Below, one piece after another: positions 50,632 through 60,640 of a stretch of DNA of 64,000 bases. This stretch comes from Verrucomicrobiota bacterium (GTDB taxonomy: Bacteria; Verrucomicrobiota; Verrucomicrobiia; Opitutales; UBA953), in the NCBI GenBank assembly GCA_003569205.1, contig BGOK01000002.1, positions 62,001 through 126,000 on the forward strand, in the 5' to 3' direction. The notes below the pieces were generated by a model. It made no database searches. It had not been told where the DNA came from and saw only the letters and a list, made by a program, of their open reading frames with translations. A program made the position numbers and the translations under genes. How positions within the stretch are numbered: position 1 is the stretch's first letter; each line of letters begins with the position of its first letter.

Positions 50632-52128
50632 TCAGCCGAGCGTGACCTTCGCAACGTTGAGCGACCCGCGGCCAGCACCTTCGTCCCGCAGCTCAATCAC
50701 GAGCGGTTGGCCGGTGCCGAGGTCGCGGAACTCCGCGCGCATGATGCCGTTCAGGTCGTAGGCGAAGGTGACTTCGATGGCTTGGTCCGCCGGACGTCCA
50801 GCGGGCAGGGCCATCTCGACCTCAGCGATGCGCAGCACCATGAGCGGGTCGTTCTCCGGAATCGCGGACTGCGTGACCTCGCAAGTCAGGACGCGTTGAT
50901 CGGCTTCAACGGTGTAATAAGTGCGCGTCCGGGCGACGGGCAGTTTCTCTCCCTTGGAGATGATGATGCTGTTCTCGAGCACGCCGTCGTCGTCGAGTGA
51001 GAGTGTACCGTAGTAGTGCGGGGCAATGTCCTGGAAACTGATCTCGGCAGCGCGGCGACGTTGGGCGGGCGAGAGCTTCGCGGGATCGGCCTTGTGTGCG
51101 GCGTAGAGTGCGGCGCCGAGGGCCACCGCGGTATCAGGGTCGCGCAGTTGCGGCTCTTGTCCGAAGACGCGGCGCACCGCGGCCTGCACGCTCGGGACGC
51201 GGCAGGTGCCGCCTGCGAGGAAGACCCCGGCGAGTTCGCGGCGGTCGAGTCCGGCCCGCAGTAGCACGCCCTCGCACGCCATCTCGGCTTGGGCGACGAG
51301 TCCAGCGATGGCGGCTTCGAATTCGGCGCGCGTCACCTCAACGTGTACGCGCCCGTGCTTCGCGGAGCGAAGTGGTAGCCGGATGGCTTGGCGCGACGAG
51401 AGCCGATGCTTGAGGTCTTCGGCGTCGGCCTTGGAGAATTCGCAGTCACCAGCGCGGAGTTCGTCGCCGGTCTCGGCCTGGAACTTCGCGGCTATGAGCG
51501 CGGAGAGTTTAGCGTCAAAATCTTTCCCACCGAGCCGTTGCACGCCTTCGGTGAAGACGACTTGAATGGACATCCCCTTGGCACGCACCAGCGAGACGTC
51601 GAAGGTCCCGCCGCCGAAATCAAAGACTGCATAGAGGCCATCGAGCGGCTGCTTCTGGCCGCGGGCGTAGGCGAGAGCCGCCGCGGTCGGCTCATTGATC
51701 ATGTGCACCTGCGCGAAGCCCGCGCGGCGAGCGGCCTCGAGCGTGGCCTCACGAGCAGCGTTGGTGAAGTTCGCGGGGATGGTGATGACGGCGAGGTCAA
51801 TGGGGCCGTGGGCCGCCTCGGCGTGGGTGCGGACCTTACGGAGGAGGAGGGCAGAGAGATCAAGCGGCGTGACGCGTTGGCCGAAGACCGGGTGGGAGAC
51901 GCCCGTGCCCATATCACGTTTGAATTCTAGGAAGGCATGTTCGGCGTCCTCGGCCATCGCGCGGGCTTCGCGGCCCACGACCACGTGCGTGGCGGTCTCA
52001 AAGCAGAGGGCCGAGGGCGTGATGGCTTCACCTTCCCAGTCGCGGACGATTTCGGGGGCGCCAGACTCGTCGACGCGCGCGACGATGGTCGTCGTCGTGC
52101 CGAGGTCGATGCCGAGGAGGTGAGCCAT
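50632..52128 (-). CDS. Hsp70/DnaK-family protein without a full C-terminal lid (HscC-like size)
   Basis: LLGIDLGTTTTIVARVDESG...AVITIPANFTNAAREATLEAARRAGFAQVHMINEPTAAALAYA...AVFDFGGGTFDVSLV...GVFLAGGTCRVPSVQAAVRRVFG. Confidence 0.93.
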   Translation of the reverse strand: MAHLLGIDLGTTTTIVARVDESGAPEIVRDWEGEAITPSALCFETATHVVVGREARAMAEDAEHAFLEFKRDMGTGVSHPVFGQRVTPLDLSALLLRKVRTHAEAAHGPIDLAVITIPANFTNAAREATLEAARRAGFAQVHMINEPTAAALAYARGQKQPLDGLYAVFDFGGGTFDVSLVRAKGMSIQVVFTEGVQRLGGKDFDAKLSALIAAKFQAETGDELRAGDCEFSKADAEDLKHRLSSRQAIRLPLRSAKHGRVHVEVTRAEFEAAIAGLVAQAEMACEGVLLRAGLDRRELAGVFLAGGTCRVPSVQAAVRRVFGQEPQLRDPDTAVALGAALYAAHKADPAKLSPAQRRRAAEISFQDIAPHYYGTLSLDDDGVLENSIIISKGEKLPVARTRTYYTVEADQRVLTCEVTQSAIPENDPLMVLRIAEVEMALPAGRPADQAIEVTFAYDLNGIMRAEFRDLGTGQPLVIELRDEGAGRGSLNVAKVTLG

Positions 52129-52219
52129 CCGTAAGGTTTATATGAACGACAGGGCAGGGCGGGGGAAGGCGAAACCCTTTGCGCTTCCCAGCGGTCGGTA
52201 GGTCTTTAGTAAAGGAGTC

Positions 52220-52909
52220 ATGCGTCCCCTGCTTACCCTGCTGTGCCTCACCCTCGGCCTCGCTGCCGCCGAACCCGCCCCCCTGGGGCCGGTCGTCCAA
52301 GCCCTCGAAGTGAAGTGGCCGAAGAACCGCACGATACATATCGTCTGCCACGGGCATAGCGTCCCGGCGGGTTATTTCGTCACGCCCATCATTCAGTCCA
52401 ATGAGGCCTATCCAGCGGGACTGCAGACTGGCCTGCGCGCTCGCTTTCCGAACGCCGTGCTCAACGTCATCGTCACCGCCATCGGCGGCGAAGCCTCGGA
52501 CCGCGGTGCTGCGCGTTTTGAGCGCGACGTCCTCGCAATACGCCCAACCGTCGTGACGATTGATTATTCCCTAAATGACCGTCGGATGGGCTTGGAAAAG
52601 GCCAAGGCCAACTGGTCGGCGATGATTGTCGCCGCCAAAGCTGCAGGCATTAAAGTCATTTTGCTCACCCCGACGCCAGACCAGTCGGCCAAGCTCGATA
52701 ACCCGCAGGACCCGCTGAACCTCCATGCCGAGCAGGTGCGGGCCTTGGCGAAGGAGCATGACGTCCAGCTCGTTGATAGCCTCGCACTGTTTAAGGCCAA
52801 GGTCGCCGCCGGCACGCCGCTTAAGGACCTCATGTCGCAGGTCAACCACCCCAACGCCGCTGGCCACGCCCTCGTCACGGTTGCCTTGCTGGACCTCTTC
52901 CGGAAGTAA
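52220..52909 (+). CDS. SGNH/GDSL-type hydrolase
   Basis: IHIVCHGHSVPAGYF...NVIVTAIGGEASDRGAARFERDVLAIRPTVVTIDYSLNDRRMG...VNHPNAAGHALV. Confidence 0.82.
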   Translation: MRPLLTLLCLTLGLAAAEPAPLGPVVQALEVKWPKNRTIHIVCHGHSVPAGYFVTPIIQSNEAYPAGLQTGLRARFPNAVLNVIVTAIGGEASDRGAARFERDVLAIRPTVVTIDYSLNDRRMGLEKAKANWSAMIVAAKAAGIKVILLTPTPDQSAKLDNPQDPLNLHAEQVRALAKEHDVQLVDSLALFKAKVAAGTPLKDLMSQVNHPNAAGHALVTVALLDLFRK

Positions 52910-52961
52910 GCCGCAGTTTGCTATTTCCTTCTGCCGTTCCCTCTCCAAACCTGTCGCTCCT

Positions 52962-53261
52962 ATGTTTCACCACATCGTCTTCTTTTACCTGAAAAAAGAC
53001 CTCACCGCCGCCCAGCGCGCGGAATTCGAGGCCAAGCTCCGCGGCCTGCTCGCGATTAAGTCCATCCATAGCGGCTACGTGGGCATCCCGAGCCTGCACG
53101 CCGTCCGCCCGATCATCGACACCTCCTATGACTTCGCTGAGTTCTTCGTCTTTAAGAACCACGCCGACCACGACGGCTACCAGATCGACCCAATTCACCA
53201 GGCCTTCATCGCCGACTGCAAGGCCTACTGGGATACCGTCAAGATCTACGACTTCGAATAA
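52962..53261 (+). CDS. Dabb (stress-responsive A/B barrel) family protein
   Basis: MFHHIVFFYLKKDLTAAQRAEFEAKLRGLLAIKSIHSGYVGIPS...SYDFAEFFVFKNHADHDGYQIDPIHQAFI. Confidence 0.88.
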   Translation: MFHHIVFFYLKKDLTAAQRAEFEAKLRGLLAIKSIHSGYVGIPSLHAVRPIIDTSYDFAEFFVFKNHADHDGYQIDPIHQAFIADCKAYWDTVKIYDFE

Positions 53262-53280
53262 GCCGAAGATTAAGGAAATA

Positions 53281-53309
53281 AAAAGGCCGCCTTTCTAGGC
53301 GGCCTTTTT
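53281..53309. terminator. bidirectional terminator between convergent genes
   Basis: AAAA-GGCCGCC-TTTCTA-GGCGGCC-TTTTT; one base different from the rpsR terminator at 16905. Confidence 0.9.
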
Positions 53310-53311
53310 GT

Positions 53312-54460
53312 TTACTTCGCTGGCGCGACGTCGTGCTTGGCGTGGAGGCGCTGCCAGTAGTCCTTCCAATACTTGTCGTAGTAATCCTGCGCGGCGGCGT
53401 CGATGTGCGGGAGTTTCTTCACCTTCGGGGCCGTGGTAGGGTCATAGCCTGCGAGGTGTCCTTGGCCGGCGCGGAGGCGCGGTGACACAAAGCGCCAAGG
53501 GGTGTCGCCCATGACTTCGGCACAGAGCGCGGCGAGCGGGGCATCGTAGGACTTCAGCTGCTCACGGGTGTGCAGTTGGTTGTGGTCGTGGTCCATGGTG
53601 CGGTTGGTGTCGAACCAGTCTTGCACGCCTTCAGCCCAGTATTCAGCCGAGTTGGTGGCGGCGTAGCATTGCTTCGGTCCACCGAAAACAATCAGCACCT
53701 TATCGTCCATGGTGACGGTGACACTGGCCTGACTGCGTTGGCCATTCACGAGGATGTCGCCCCCATCGAGGCACTTCGCCAAGAAGGCCCGCGGTTGGTC
53801 GGGGAAAGCGGTGGCCAATGCATCCAATAGGCTGACGGGCGTGGCGCTCTGGACGCGACGGAAGCGTTGGGCGGCGTAGCCATCCTGATAGCGGCCGGCT
53901 TGCTTGGATTGCTCGAACGATGCTTTCACCCGGGCATTCTGCTCAGGGGTAAAGCCGGCGCCCTGGATGACGTGGCCGTACTCATGAATGAGGATGCTCT
54001 CCGACTGCATGCCACCCTCGTATTCCATCACATCCTCTTCCGCAAAGAGCACAACCTGGCGGCCCTCCACGCGCGTGAGGAAGCCGCGTTGGCGCCAATT
54101 GTAGAAATCCAGTTCCTTGCCCGTCTTATTGGACGCGAACAGGGGGACGTCGGAGGTTAGCTCATCGTGGGCGACGATCACGCAGAGGAGCTTCTTGGCG
54201 CGAATACGCGCGGCGATCTCGGGGGCGATGGTCGCCATCACTTGGTCGAACTGGTAGGCCGCCTCGCGGTGGGTGTGGTCGGCGACCTTGCTGGAGGTGG
54301 CGATGAGGATGCCTTGGACCAGAGTGCCCTTCCGGAAGAACTTCGGGTCGAGTTTGTATTCGGCGGCTTGCTCCGCCGTAATAGCAGGCACTGGCGCCAG
54401 CGAAGTCGTTTGGCAGCCCGTGACCAAGGCGAGCAGACAGAGTGCGAGGGGTAAGCGCAT
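53312..54460 (-). CDS. putative secreted lipoprotein with zinc-peptidase-like HEYGH motif
   Basis: MRLPLALCLLALVTGCQTTS (lipobox); SILIHEYGHVIQGAGF. Confidence 0.65.
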   Translation of the reverse strand: MRLPLALCLLALVTGCQTTSLAPVPAITAEQAAEYKLDPKFFRKGTLVQGILIATSSKVADHTHREAAYQFDQVMATIAPEIAARIRAKKLLCVIVAHDELTSDVPLFASNKTGKELDFYNWRQRGFLTRVEGRQVVLFAEEDVMEYEGGMQSESILIHEYGHVIQGAGFTPEQNARVKASFEQSKQAGRYQDGYAAQRFRRVQSATPVSLLDALATAFPDQPRAFLAKCLDGGDILVNGQRSQASVTVTMDDKVLIVFGGPKQCYAATNSAEYWAEGVQDWFDTNRTMDHDHNQLHTREQLKSYDAPLAALCAEVMGDTPWRFVSPRLRAGQGHLAGYDPTTAPKVKKLPHIDAAAQDYYDKYWKDYWQRLHAKHDVAPAK

Positions 54461-54512
54461 TTTTAGAGGTTGGTCTAACGCCTGTCTTGGTCGATGGCGA
54501 AACCTCGGTTCG

Positions 54513-54549
54513 GCCCCATCCCCCATCCCCCATCCCCTATCCCCTAACC
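54513..54549 (+). repeat. C-rich heptad array (G-rich on minus strand)
   Basis: CCCCATCCCCCATCCCCCATCCCCTATCCCCTAACCGCTAG; its reverse complement shares TAGCGGTTAGGGGAT with the 25223-25320 array. Confidence 0.8.
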
Positions 54550-54566
54550 GCTAGCTCCTTCCTCGA

Positions 54567-54598
54567 TTGTAAACCTAGCCACACTTCTGGCTTAACAA
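54567..54598 (+). promoter_or_regulatory. BirA (biotin repressor)-like operator upstream of bioA
   Basis: TTGTAAACC-N14-GCTTAACAA; matches the known TTGTAAACC-N14-GGTTTACAA architecture (left half 9/9, right half 7/9), 28 nt before the bioA start. Confidence 0.7.
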
Positions 54599-54626
54599 TG
54601 GGCCGGGAGGGCCCTAGCTAAGGGGG

Positions 54627-56033
<1,407 letters not shown>

Positions 56034-56060
56034 TACATAAACAACCTATTCTTCCTGTCG

Positions 56061-56207
56061 CTCATCGACTCAGCACTCGACCCAGCACTCCGTACTCGAT
56101 TCAGCAATCTCTCCTAAAATCCGTAATCTGAACTCCGTACTCCGTAATCCATCTGCCATCCCCCATCCCCTTTCCCCTTCCCCCCAACCCCTATCCCCTT
56201 CAACAAC
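56061..56207 (+). repeat. mosaic of degenerate short tandem repeats (12-mer, 8-mer, C-rich heptads) filling the bioA-bioB gap
   Basis: CATCGACTCAG/CACTCGACCCAG/CACTCCGTA/CTCGATTCAG; ...ATCCGTAATCTGAACTCCGTACTCCGTAATCC...; then CATCCCCCATCCCCTTTCCCCTTCCCCCCAACCCCTATCCCC. Confidence 0.65.
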
Positions 56208-56209
56208 CC

Positions 56210-57280
56210 ATGCCCTCCCTCACCGACGCCCGCGCGCTCTACGACCTGCCGCTCAACACGCTGATCTTCAAGGCTCAGCAAGTCCATCAAGCCAACCAGG
56301 ATCCGGCGGGCGTGCAGCTCTGCACGCTCAAGTCGATCAAGACGGGGGCTTGTCCCGAGGACTGCGCTTATTGCCCACAGTCGGTGCACAATAATACCGG
56401 CCTCGAGAGCGAAGCCCTCATGGAGACGCAGGCGATCCTCGTCGACGCCCGTAAGGCCAAGGCCGGCGGCGCGACGCGCTTCTGCATGGGTGCCGCCTGG
56501 CGTCGCGTGAATGACGGCAAGCAGTTTGATAGCGTCCTTAACACGGTGTCGGGCGTGAAGGAGCTCGGCCTCGAAGTCTGCTGTACCCTCGGGATGGTCA
56601 GCGAGGCGCAGGCTGGGCGCCTCAAGCAGGCCGGTTGCGACGTGTACAATCACAACCTCGACACCTCGCGCGAACACTACTCAAAAATCATCACCACGCG
56701 CACGTATGATGACCGTCTGCAGACCCTCTCAAACGTCCGCAAGGCTGGCCTTGAAGTTTGCTCCGGCGGCATCATCGGCATGGGTGAGACCGAAGACGAC
56801 CGCCTCAAGATGCTTGTCGAGCTCGCGCAGCTCGACCCTCAACCCGACTCCGTACCAATCAACGCCCTCGTCGCCGTTGAAGGCACGCCGCTCGCCGGCC
56901 GCAAGTTCGTGGATACCATCGAATTCGTCCGCACCATCGCCGTAGCCCGCATCCTGATGCCGAAGGCGATGGTCCGCCTCTCCGCCGGCCGCGCCAACAT
57001 GAACGACGAGACGCAGGCCCTCTGCTACCTCGCCGGCGCCAACTCGATCTTCCTCGGCGAAAAGCTCCTGACCACGGGTAACCCAGACATCGAAGAGGAC
57101 ATGAACCTCATGAAGCGTCTGGGCCTGCACCCGATGCACCCAGATGAAGCCCGCCGTATCCATCGCGGTGAGATTGCCCCGGCCGCCGCCCAGCCAGCCG
57201 CTTGGCCCAACGTTGCGGAATTCGCCGCCGCCAACGCCACCGAAGAATCTTGCGACCAAGGCGGCTGCGGCTGCAAATAG
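56210..57280 (+). CDS. bioB: biotin synthase
   Basis: [59 protein letters not shown]...[48 protein letters not shown]. Confidence 0.97.
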   Translation: MPSLTDARALYDLPLNTLIFKAQQVHQANQDPAGVQLCTLKSIKTGACPEDCAYCPQSVHNNTGLESEALMETQAILVDARKAKAGGATRFCMGAAWRRVNDGKQFDSVLNTVSGVKELGLEVCCTLGMVSEAQAGRLKQAGCDVYNHNLDTSREHYSKIITTRTYDDRLQTLSNVRKAGLEVCSGGIIGMGETEDDRLKMLVELAQLDPQPDSVPINALVAVEGTPLAGRKFVDTIEFVRTIAVARILMPKAMVRLSAGRANMNDETQALCYLAGANSIFLGEKLLTTGNPDIEEDMNLMKRLGLHPMHPDEARRIHRGEIAPAAAQPAAWPNVAEFAAANATEESCDQGGCGCK

Positions 57281-57283
57281 GTC

Positions 57284-57910
57284 ATGCCAGTCTTCTTCGT
57301 TACGGGTAGCGACACTGGCGTGGGCAAGACCCACGTCGCCGGCCTGCTCGCGCGTCGCATGGCGCGCGACGGCTTCACCCAGGTGATTAAGCCGGTGGAA
57401 TCAGGTGCAGCTGCGGGCCGTCCTGCGGACGCTCTCAAGGCCGCGGGGAAGTGGGCCGAGGCGCATACCTTGCTGACTCTACCTGCACCCATCGCGCCGC
57501 TCGCTGCCGCGAAGAAGGCGCGTAAGCAGCTCGACCTCGCCACGCTACTCAAACTTTACCGCGCCGTTCCCTTGGCGCCTTGCCGCGTCGTCGAAAGTGC
57601 CGGTGGCGTCGCCGTACCGATTGACCCGAAGGGCAAGGATTGGTCTGACTTTGCCGCGGCCATCAAGCCCATGGCAGTCATCATCGTCGTGGAAGATCGT
57701 CTGGGCGCCATCAACCAAGCCCGCCTCGCCATCGCTTACTTGCGTCGCCGTTATGACGGCCCGATGGGCGTGTGGCTAAACGCCATTAAGAAACCGACGC
57801 CTGCTGTGGCGGCGGCTAATCGTGCCGGCCTCGCCGATGCGTGGATTCCGCTCTATGGAGAGTCTGGTCCCGGTAAGAAGCCCCCGCGTTTCCATTTCCT
57901 GCCGCGATGA
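57284..57910 (+). CDS. bioD: dethiobiotin synthetase
   Basis: MPVFFVTGSDTGVGKTHVAGLLARRMARDGFTQVIKPVESGAA; ATP-loop GSDTGVGKTH. Confidence 0.93.
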   Translation: MPVFFVTGSDTGVGKTHVAGLLARRMARDGFTQVIKPVESGAAAGRPADALKAAGKWAEAHTLLTLPAPIAPLAAAKKARKQLDLATLLKLYRAVPLAPCRVVESAGGVAVPIDPKGKDWSDFAAAIKPMAVIIVVEDRLGAINQARLAIAYLRRRYDGPMGVWLNAIKKPTPAVAAANRAGLADAWIPLYGESGPGKKPPRFHFLPR

Positions 57911-59052
57911 ACGCGGCTTTGCTCCAGCGTTTGCGTAAGTCTTTAGGCGAACGCCAGGGGTCCTCGCTCCGTCGGAAACTCGTCGCGCGTGCGGCGGACG
58001 ATCCGCGCATCAACCTCGCCGATAACGATTACCTCGGCCTCGCCCGCGACCCAGTTGTGGTTGAAGCCGGTATTGCAGCGCTCCGTACTTGGGGCGCGTC
58101 GTCCTCGGCGTCGCCGCTCGTCACGGGCTACACGCAGTTACATCAGCAACTCGAACAGACTTTAGCTGCGTGGCAGGGCTATGCGCATGGCTTGGTCTTG
58201 AACACGGGCTTTGCGGCGAATGCGGCCGTCCTCGGTGGGCTGCCCAAGGCGGGTGACGTCGTCCTCGCGGACCGCTTGGTGCATGCGAGCATGCTTGAAG
58301 GTATCATGGCCTCGGGCGCACGTCTCCGTCGCTTCCCGCATAATGACCTCGATGCGCTCGAGCTCATGCTTCACGAGGAGCCTGCCCTCGAGGGCGTCAT
58401 CTTCGTCGTCACTGAGAGCGTCTACTCCATGGATGGCGACGGCCCGGATCTCCGTCGCTTGTCATCTTTGCGTCAGCGCTTCGGGTTTTGTTGGGTGCTC
58501 GACGAAGCCCATGCCACCGGCTGGTATGGCGAGACGGGTTCCGGCATGCAGGAACATCAAGGCGTCCTCGCGGCGGCGGACATTGTCGTTGGTACCCTGG
58601 GTAAGGGACTTGGCTCGCAGGGTGCCTATGTGCTCTCGCATGCGTCAGAAGTCCGTGATGCTTTGGTTAATTTCGCCGGGGAATTCGTCTATTCTACTTA
58701 CCTCGCACCGGTGAATGCCGCGACCGCATTGGCGGCTATCGGACGCATCCGTGAACTGGTCGAGGAGCGGCCTCGCTTGCAGGCGATGTCCGTCGAATGG
58801 CGTGATGCGTTGTGTGCTGCTGATTTCGCCGTCCCCGCGGGCGATTCACCGATTATCCCGCTCATCCTCGGTGATTCGGACGTGACGCTACGTTACGCCG
58901 AAACGCTCCGCTCCTCTGGCTTCATGGTCTCGGCGATTCGTCCGCCCACCGTTCCGGTCCGCACGGGGCGTATTCGGATCTCGCTCCGCCGTGGCCTCGA
59001 GGCCTCCGCTCTCCCGTCCTTCCTCTCCGTCTTGAAAGGAATCTCCCGATGA
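57907..59052 (+). CDS. bioF: 8-amino-7-oxononanoate synthase
   Basis: INLADNDYLGLARDPVVVEAGIAALRTWGASSSASPLVTGYTQLHQQLEQTLAAWQG...ESVYSMDGDGPDLRRL...WVLDEAHATGWYGETGSG...GTLGKGLGSQGAYVL. Confidence 0.96.
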   Translation: MNAALLQRLRKSLGERQGSSLRRKLVARAADDPRINLADNDYLGLARDPVVVEAGIAALRTWGASSSASPLVTGYTQLHQQLEQTLAAWQGYAHGLVLNTGFAANAAVLGGLPKAGDVVLADRLVHASMLEGIMASGARLRRFPHNDLDALELMLHEEPALEGVIFVVTESVYSMDGDGPDLRRLSSLRQRFGFCWVLDEAHATGWYGETGSGMQEHQGVLAAADIVVGTLGKGLGSQGAYVLSHASEVRDALVNFAGEFVYSTYLAPVNAATALAAIGRIRELVEERPRLQAMSVEWRDALCAADFAVPAGDSPIIPLILGDSDVTLRYAETLRSSGFMVSAIRPPTVPVRTGRIRISLRRGLEASALPSFLSVLKGISR

Positions 59053-59663
59053 AGATCGGCTGGATTGGCGGTTGGGGGATTTCGTTGGCTGAGATGGGCC
59101 CGCTGGCGGTTGCGCATGCGCCTGACGCCGAGCACGTGATCTTTCCGCCTGTGGTTGGCGCCGCGGAGAACCTGGTGGGTTGTGACGCCATCATCGGCTG
59201 GTCGCTCGGTGCGCACCTCTTACTCGAAGCCGCCGCGCGTGGTGTGCAGTTACCGACGAAGGCTTTGCTTGTCGCGCCGTTTACCTCGTTCTGTTCCGAG
59301 CACGGTAAGTGTGGACGCGTCAGCGAGACACAGGTCCGCTGGCTCAAGCGCTGGCTGGAAAAAGAACCCTTGGCTGCCTTGGCGGACTTCCGGTCCCGTG
59401 CCGGTTTGACCCCAGCCGCCAGCGCGGAACTCCCGTATGAGCTCGAGCACCTCTTGGCTGGCTTGGACATCTTAGCCGAACCGGCGGGCATCTCACTCGT
59501 TACCCTCGGACGCCAAGGCTTACCCCATGGTTGGGAGGCGTATGTCGGTGCGGACGATAAACTCCTGAATCCAGAAGGCGTGACACAAGCCATCGTCGGT
59601 GCGCAGATGGTCGACGAAGCTGGCCACGCCCTCATCGACTTCCTCGGAAGTCCCGCCGCCTAA
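59049..59663 (+). CDS. alpha/beta-hydrolase in bioH/bioG position, putative pimeloyl-ACP methyl ester esterase
   Basis: MKIGWIGGWGIS (oxyanion region), GWSLGAH nucleophile elbow, VGADDKLL acid, DEAGHAL histidine; overlaps bioF and bioC. Confidence 0.75.
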   Translation: MKIGWIGGWGISLAEMGPLAVAHAPDAEHVIFPPVVGAAENLVGCDAIIGWSLGAHLLLEAAARGVQLPTKALLVAPFTSFCSEHGKCGRVSETQVRWLKRWLEKEPLAALADFRSRAGLTPAASAELPYELEHLLAGLDILAEPAGISLVTLGRQGLPHGWEAYVGADDKLLNPEGVTQAIVGAQMVDEAGHALIDFLGSPAA

Positions 59664-60364
59664 TGCGTTTCGACGAACGAGCCGGCAGTTACGAAGAGCA
59701 CGCCGCTCCCCAGCGTCGCTTTGCAGAAGCCTTGGCTGCCTTCGCCCCGTTCCATCGCGGTACGCAGGTGACCGAGCTCGGCGCTGGCACTGGGTTCCTC
59801 ACCAATGCCTTGCTCGCGCAGGGCGTCTCCGTGGAAGCCACGGACGCCTCGCCAGCGATGATCGAGCTTGGCCAAGCCGCTGCGCCTACCGCGGTCTGGA
59901 AACTCCGCGAAGGCTTTGGCCCGCAGCCGAAGGCCAAGGCAATTGCCTCTTCGGGGCTACTTCATTGGTCCGCCGATCCGGGGCTTGTGCTGAAGCATTG
60001 GCGTGATGCCTTGCCGAAGTCGGGGCGACTCCTCTTAGGCGTCCCGTGCGACCCGTGTCTCTGCGAACTCCGCGACCTCACGGGCGAAGGCCCGATCCGT
60101 TGGCGCGATGAAGCCCAGTGGCTGCAGGTTTTGGACCATGCCGGCTTTGATGTCCGGGCGCATGGCGTCCTGGAGTCGACGGAAACCTATCCCTCGGCCA
60201 TCGACCTCATGCGGGCCTTGCACGGCAGCGGCGTCACGGGTTCCCCTCGGCTCAGCCCGGGCGAACTCCGCAACCTCATCCGCGACTACGACCGACTTTA
60301 TCGCAAGGGCGATGCCGTCATCGCCACCTGGGCTTGGCTCTTGGTGGATGCGAGCGTAAGGTAG
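59663..60364 (+). CDS. bioC: malonyl-ACP O-methyltransferase
   Basis: SAM-MT: FDERAGSYEEHAAPQRRFAEALAAFAPFHRGTQVTELGAGTGFLTNALLAQGVSVEATDASPAMIELGQ...IASSGLLHWSADPGLVLKHWRDALPKSGRLLLG...MRALHGSGVTGS. Confidence 0.88.
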   Translation: MRFDERAGSYEEHAAPQRRFAEALAAFAPFHRGTQVTELGAGTGFLTNALLAQGVSVEATDASPAMIELGQAAAPTAVWKLREGFGPQPKAKAIASSGLLHWSADPGLVLKHWRDALPKSGRLLLGVPCDPCLCELRDLTGEGPIRWRDEAQWLQVLDHAGFDVRAHGVLESTETYPSAIDLMRALHGSGVTGSPRLSPGELRNLIRDYDRLYRKGDAVIATWAWLLVDASVR

Positions 60365-60390
60365 GGACAGCACCACGTGCTGTCCTTCTA
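60362..60390 (+). repeat. REP-like palindrome unit
   Basis: TAG-GGACAGCAC-CAC-GTGCTGTCC-TTCTA. Confidence 0.82.
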
Positions 60391-60397
60391 GGGTAGG

Positions 60398-60418
60398 TGG
60401 TGTGGCTTCGCCGCGCCC
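60398..60418 (+). repeat. REP-like/GC hairpin within cluster
   Basis: GGTGTGGC-TTC-GCCGCGCC hairpin (with G-T pairs). Confidence 0.45.
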
Positions 60419-60461
60419 TCCACGTTAGGGTTTAGCGGTAATCCTCCGTTGCTCTGCGAAC

Positions 60462-60487
60462 GGACGCGACGCAGTCGCGCCCCTACC
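60462..60487 (-). repeat. REP-like palindrome variant
   Basis: GGACGCGAC-GCA-GTCGCGCCCCTACC; reverse complement GGTAGGGGCGCGACTGCGTCGCGTCC has the same TAGGG flank and TGC loop. Confidence 0.65.
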
Positions 60488-60513
60488 TTAATGAACGCGA
60501 ACGGGCGAGGCAA

Positions 60514-60540
60514 CTAGGTTGGCACGCAGTGCCAACCCTA
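60514..60540 (-). repeat. REP-like palindrome unit
   Basis: CTAGGTTGGCACGCAGTGCCAACCCTA; reverse complement TAGGGTTGGCACTGCGTGCCAACCTAG. Confidence 0.9.
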
Positions 60541-60640
60541 CCTCTATGCAGGTAAGACAAAGGGGGGCCGGGGAGCGGGAAGTTAGCACATGGCGCTACT
60601 CTTTCCTGCTTTGCACTTTTCCACTTTTGCGCTTCGGCCC

